Below are positions 12,927-14,778 of a stretch of DNA of 14,778 nt, one piece after another. The position numbers and the translations under genes were made by a program. This DNA comes from Candidatus Bathyarchaeota archaeon (GTDB lineage Archaea; Thermoproteota; Bathyarchaeia; 40CM-2-53-6), in assembly GCA_005888755.1 (NCBI GenBank), contig VBBQ01000023.1, positions 1 to 14,778 of the forward strand, given 5' to 3'. The notes beneath the pieces were generated by a model. It saw only the letters and a list, made by a program, of their open reading frames with translations, made no database searches and had not been told where the DNA came from. Within the stretch, counting starts at the first letter, position 1. Every line of letters begins with the position of its first letter.

Positions 12927-13304
12927 TTATGGGAGACTGAAAAAACTCGGGTTATACTGGAGTAGGTAAATCGCGGTGGCAAGGATCCCGAGGATAATTA
13001 TGAGATAGCCGATCGCTTCCAGGGCCCTTTTCGCGCGTGCTAGGCCAACCTCTGTAAGAGTTGATTGGAAACGGAATATTCCATGATACAAGGACCCTGC
13101 GACAGTCACGAACAAGAAGAGCGTCCCGATGTGATGATGGTTTAGGATAGCGCTGGTGGGATCTTCATTTGTGACGGGCCAGAGACCTAATGGATAGGCG
13201 ATTCCGACTAAGTAGATCAATACTGGAAGTAGGAATGCTGCGATGAAGCCGCCCATCGAGAATACTCCCCAGAGAATTGCGTGTAAGCGGGCAACTTTTG
13301 GCAT
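12927..13304 (-). CDS. frdD: Fumarate reductase membrane subunit D
   Basis: This 125-residue, three-helix membrane anchor (about 11-36, 56-76, 95-116) closely follows the E. coli FrdD pattern. LWGVFSMGGF, LLPVLIYLVG and YPLGLWP correspond to FWGLFGAGGM, IAPVMILLVG and LPLGLFP, and IGTLFLF to IGRVFLF. With FrdC it anchors the catalytic FrdAB dimer on the cytoplasmic face and forms the menaquinol site. The E. coli-type pair binds no haem. The helix 2 region has several His residues (HHHIG at 56-60, LYHG at 72-75), so haem binding should not be excluded here. The start is ATG 13304, six bases after the frdC stop, with GAGG about nine bases upstream. It is the last gene of the operon; no strong terminator is obvious in the 71 bases that follow. 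Confidence 0.85.
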   Translation of the reverse strand: MPKVARLHAILWGVFSMGGFIAAFLLPVLIYLVGIAYPLGLWPVTNEDPTSAILNHHHIGTLFLFVTVAGSLYHGIFRFQSTLTEVGLARAKRALEAIGYLIIILGILATAIYLLQYNPSFFSLP

Positions 13305-13310
13305 CGGGCG

Positions 13311-13706
13311 CTACCTCACGATGAATATCTGAATTACCGCGTAGGAGATTATCAGCAGTAGGACAATGTTGAGGAGTAACGCTTGCCAAGGTTTGCTCGT
13401 CGTTTTTCCCAACTTGATCGGCTGGACTTTGCCAATCAAATAGAACCAGGTGGAGGCGTGGTAGAGGGTGAACAGTAAAGCTAGGACGTTGAAAGCGATG
13501 ATGCCTGGATTTCTCATCAAGGCGAGGGCGCTGTCTTTGGCTCCCGATGCAAACAGCGATAATTCGTAGATGTAGATGAGACTGAAGACCGCAACGAAGA
13601 AGCTCGTCCATTCCCTTATCATGTACTGAGTGAAGTGGCCATTTGAAAGCCACCATCCTGGCCCAAGCTTACGTCTGTACTCGGGAAACGGTTTCTCTTT
13701 GGACAA
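13311..13706 (-). CDS. frdC: Fumarate reductase membrane subunit C
   Basis: This 131-residue, three-helix subunit has helices at about 33-53, 68-92 and 107-130. The opening GPGWWLSNGHFTQYMIREWT (15-34) and LYHASTWFYLIGK (81-93) match E. coli FrdC. Glu32 aligns with Glu29 and His83 with His82 of E. coli, residues implicated in menaquinol oxidation, so the quinone site looks preserved. FrdC joins FrdD to pass quinol electrons to the FrdB clusters. The start is TTG 13706, two bases after the frdB stop, with a good GGAGG ribosome binding site inside the frdB end about ten bases upstream. This tight packing implies co-translation. Confidence 0.87.
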   Translation of the reverse strand: MSKEKPFPEYRRKLGPGWWLSNGHFTQYMIREWTSFFVAVFSLIYIYELSLFASGAKDSALALMRNPGIIAFNVLALLFTLYHASTWFYLIGKVQPIKLGKTTSKPWQALLLNIVLLLIISYAVIQIFIVR

Positions 13707-13708
13707 TG

Positions 13709-14458
13709 CTATTTTCCGCCTCCTCGTGGCATTAGAAGTGATTTCAGAGCGTTTGTAGCTCCGAGGATCTTTGTCTTCTGAATCGCAAGCATGGGATCAA
13801 CGCCCTTCGGGCACACAACACTACATTCTCCCACTAGGGTGCATTCCCAGACCCCTTCGATTTCATGCACAATTGGAAACCGTGCATCCTTGCCTTGGTC
13901 TCTGGAATCCTTGATGTATCTGTACGCAAGAGCGGTAGCAGCGGGACCCAAGAATTTCTCGTTGAGCCCGTAGACGGGACAGGCGGAGTAGCAGAGCATG
14001 CAGTTGATACATGAGGAGAATTGCTGGTAACGTTCCAATTCCTCTGCACTCTGACGGTATTCACCCTCTTCTGGCGGAGACTCTTTGTCACGTATTATCC
14101 AGGGTTTGATCTCGACCAGTTTGTGCATGAAGTCGTCCATGTTGACGACTAGATCTTTGATGACTGGAAAGTGTGGTAGGGGCTCCACCTTGATCGTCCG
14201 ACCTTTGAACTCGTGGAGAAAGCTGGCACATGTGAGTTTTGGGACTCCGTCTACGCTCGCTCCGCAGCTTCCGCAGACCCCCATCCTGCATGACCAGCGA
14301 TAGGTCAGCGTCCCGTCTAGATTCGCCTTGATGTAGTTGAGTGCGTCAAGAACAACCATATCCTTTCGGTAAGGCACTTTGTAATCTTGGAAGAACGGCT
14401 CTCCATCTTTCTCGGGTCGATACCGGGTTACCCTGACGGTTGCGACATCTTGGCTCAT
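13709..14458 (-). CDS. frdB: Fumarate reductase iron-sulfur subunit B
   Basis: This 249-residue electron-transfer subunit has all cluster cysteines in place. The N-terminal ferredoxin domain holds Cys57, Cys62, Cys65 and Cys77 for [2Fe-2S]. The C-terminal domain has CINCMLC (150-156) plus Cys216 for [4Fe-4S], and Cys160, Cys206 and Cys212 for [3Fe-4S]. These positions equal the E. coli FrdB ligands shifted by two. GLNEKFLGPAA (164-174), SRDQGK and the ending LLMPR also match E. coli FrdB. It relays electrons between quinol in FrdCD and the FrdA flavin. I start it at ATG 14458, which shares one base with the frdA TGA stop (TGATG); a longer frame opens with TTG 14485 inside frdA and adds nine residues. 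Reversal as succinate dehydrogenase is possible. Confidence 0.93.
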   Translation of the reverse strand: MSQDVATVRVTRYRPEKDGEPFFQDYKVPYRKDMVVLDALNYIKANLDGTLTYRWSCRMGVCGSCGASVDGVPKLTCASFLHEFKGRTIKVEPLPHFPVIKDLVVNMDDFMHKLVEIKPWIIRDKESPPEEGEYRQSAEELERYQQFSSCINCMLCYSACPVYGLNEKFLGPAATALAYRYIKDSRDQGKDARFPIVHEIEGVWECTLVGECSVVCPKGVDPMLAIQKTKILGATNALKSLLMPRGGGK

Positions 14459-14778
14459 CAGTAGACGCGGGCCTCCGGTTTCCAACGCGTAATAGTCACC
14501 GGCATCGTGTCTATCCTTGGAACGGTTCCAGTCTCATAGACCACCAAATGCTTGAGGAATTGATCATCGTCACGTTTTGGATAGTCTGTTCGGGAGTGTG
14601 CGCCTCTCGATTCCTTTCGTGCTAGCGCAGCGTAGGGAATAGTCTCGGCGACGTCAAGCATGAAGTCCAGCTCTAGGGCGGAGACTAGGTCAGTGTTGTA
14701 GACCCGGTCCTTGTCTTCAACGACGGCGTTTTTCATTCTCTGTTTCAAGTCTCCGATCAGTCTACAAGCCTGTTTGAG
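14458..14778 (-). CDS. frdA: Fumarate reductase flavoprotein subunit A (C-terminal part)
   Basis: The gene runs off the right edge of the window, so only the last 106 residues are visible and the start is outside. The frame is open to the edge. The fragment has the family hallmark ESRGAHSRTDYPKRDDDQF followed by LKH, from the C-terminal helical domain of FrdA/SdhA, including Arg residues that lie near the dicarboxylate site. The ending ITRWKPEARVY matches the E. coli FrdA segment ITTLPPAKRVY, but stops there and lacks the long hydrophilic tail of the E. coli protein. FrdA carries covalent FAD and reduces fumarate to succinate; the flavin-binding region is not in view. The TGA stop overlaps the frdB start by one base. 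Confidence 0.92.
   Translation of the reverse strand, partial: LKQACRLIGDLKQRMKNAVVEDKDRVYNTDLVSALELDFMLDVAETIPYAALARKESRGAHSRTDYPKRDDDQFLKHLVVYETGTVPRIDTMPVTITRWKPEARVY

Noticed and set aside
1-14778. Mobile elements, CRISPR arrays and defence systems
   Set aside because: No transposase, integrase, regularly spaced repeats, Cas or restriction genes were recognised in either strand.

Overview
This is a 14.8 kb stretch of archaeal chromosome. The archaeal markers are a complete transcription factor B gene, TATA-like boxes lying about 25 bp before several start codons, probably leaderless mRNAs, frequent TTG starts, and a tRNA-Val gene apparently interrupted by two short insertions outside the usual intron site. 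The lineage cannot be fixed from the window. A Nitrososphaeria- or Bathyarchaeia-like archaeon is my guess, held weakly. I see no insertion sequence, integrase, CRISPR array or phage genes.

Layout. Positions 1-190 hold a GC-rich, strongly structured non-coding RNA cut by the window edge, possibly the 3' half of RNase P RNA. The interrupted tRNA-Val(UAC) follows at 226-345. A metabolic block comes next: a VOC/glyoxalase-fold protein (358-759, -), a class I PLP aminotransferase (848-2068, -), a divergent DUF1428-like protein (2157-2531, +), a sarcosine-oxidase-type flavoenzyme with the covalent-flavin cysteine (2700-3863, +) and a convergent small DUF2892-like membrane protein (3846-4277, -).

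A regulatory and membrane block follows: TFB (4401-5342, +), a membrane-anchored sensor-like protein with a MEDS domain and a second RecA/KaiC-like domain (5532-7367, +), an unrecognised helical protein (7554-8234, -), a three-helix membrane protein (8410-8709, -), and a two-gene unit of a Kef-type antiporter and a DUF5658-like membrane protein overlapping by four bases (8869-10733, +).

The last block has a secreted, membrane-anchored blue copper protein with two Ig-like repeats (10742-11938, -), a stand-alone LigD-type 3'-phosphoesterase (12047-12496, +), an AhpD-like thiol protein (12493-12855, -), and the 3' part of a fumarate reductase operon in the order frdA-B-C-D (minus strand, frdA running off the right edge).

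How it works together. The frd operon encodes a membrane quinol:fumarate reductase whose B, C and D subunits closely resemble the haem-free E. coli enzyme, which is unusual for an archaeon and suggests acquisition from bacteria or a little-described archaeal branch. The blue copper protein is a second redox protein, placed outside the membrane, and its promoter carries a perfect palindrome exactly where a repressor could block it. The strongest candidates for something undescribed are the doubly interrupted tRNA, the pseudoknotted RNA at the left edge, the MEDS membrane protein beside TFB, and the palindromic operator of the copper gene.
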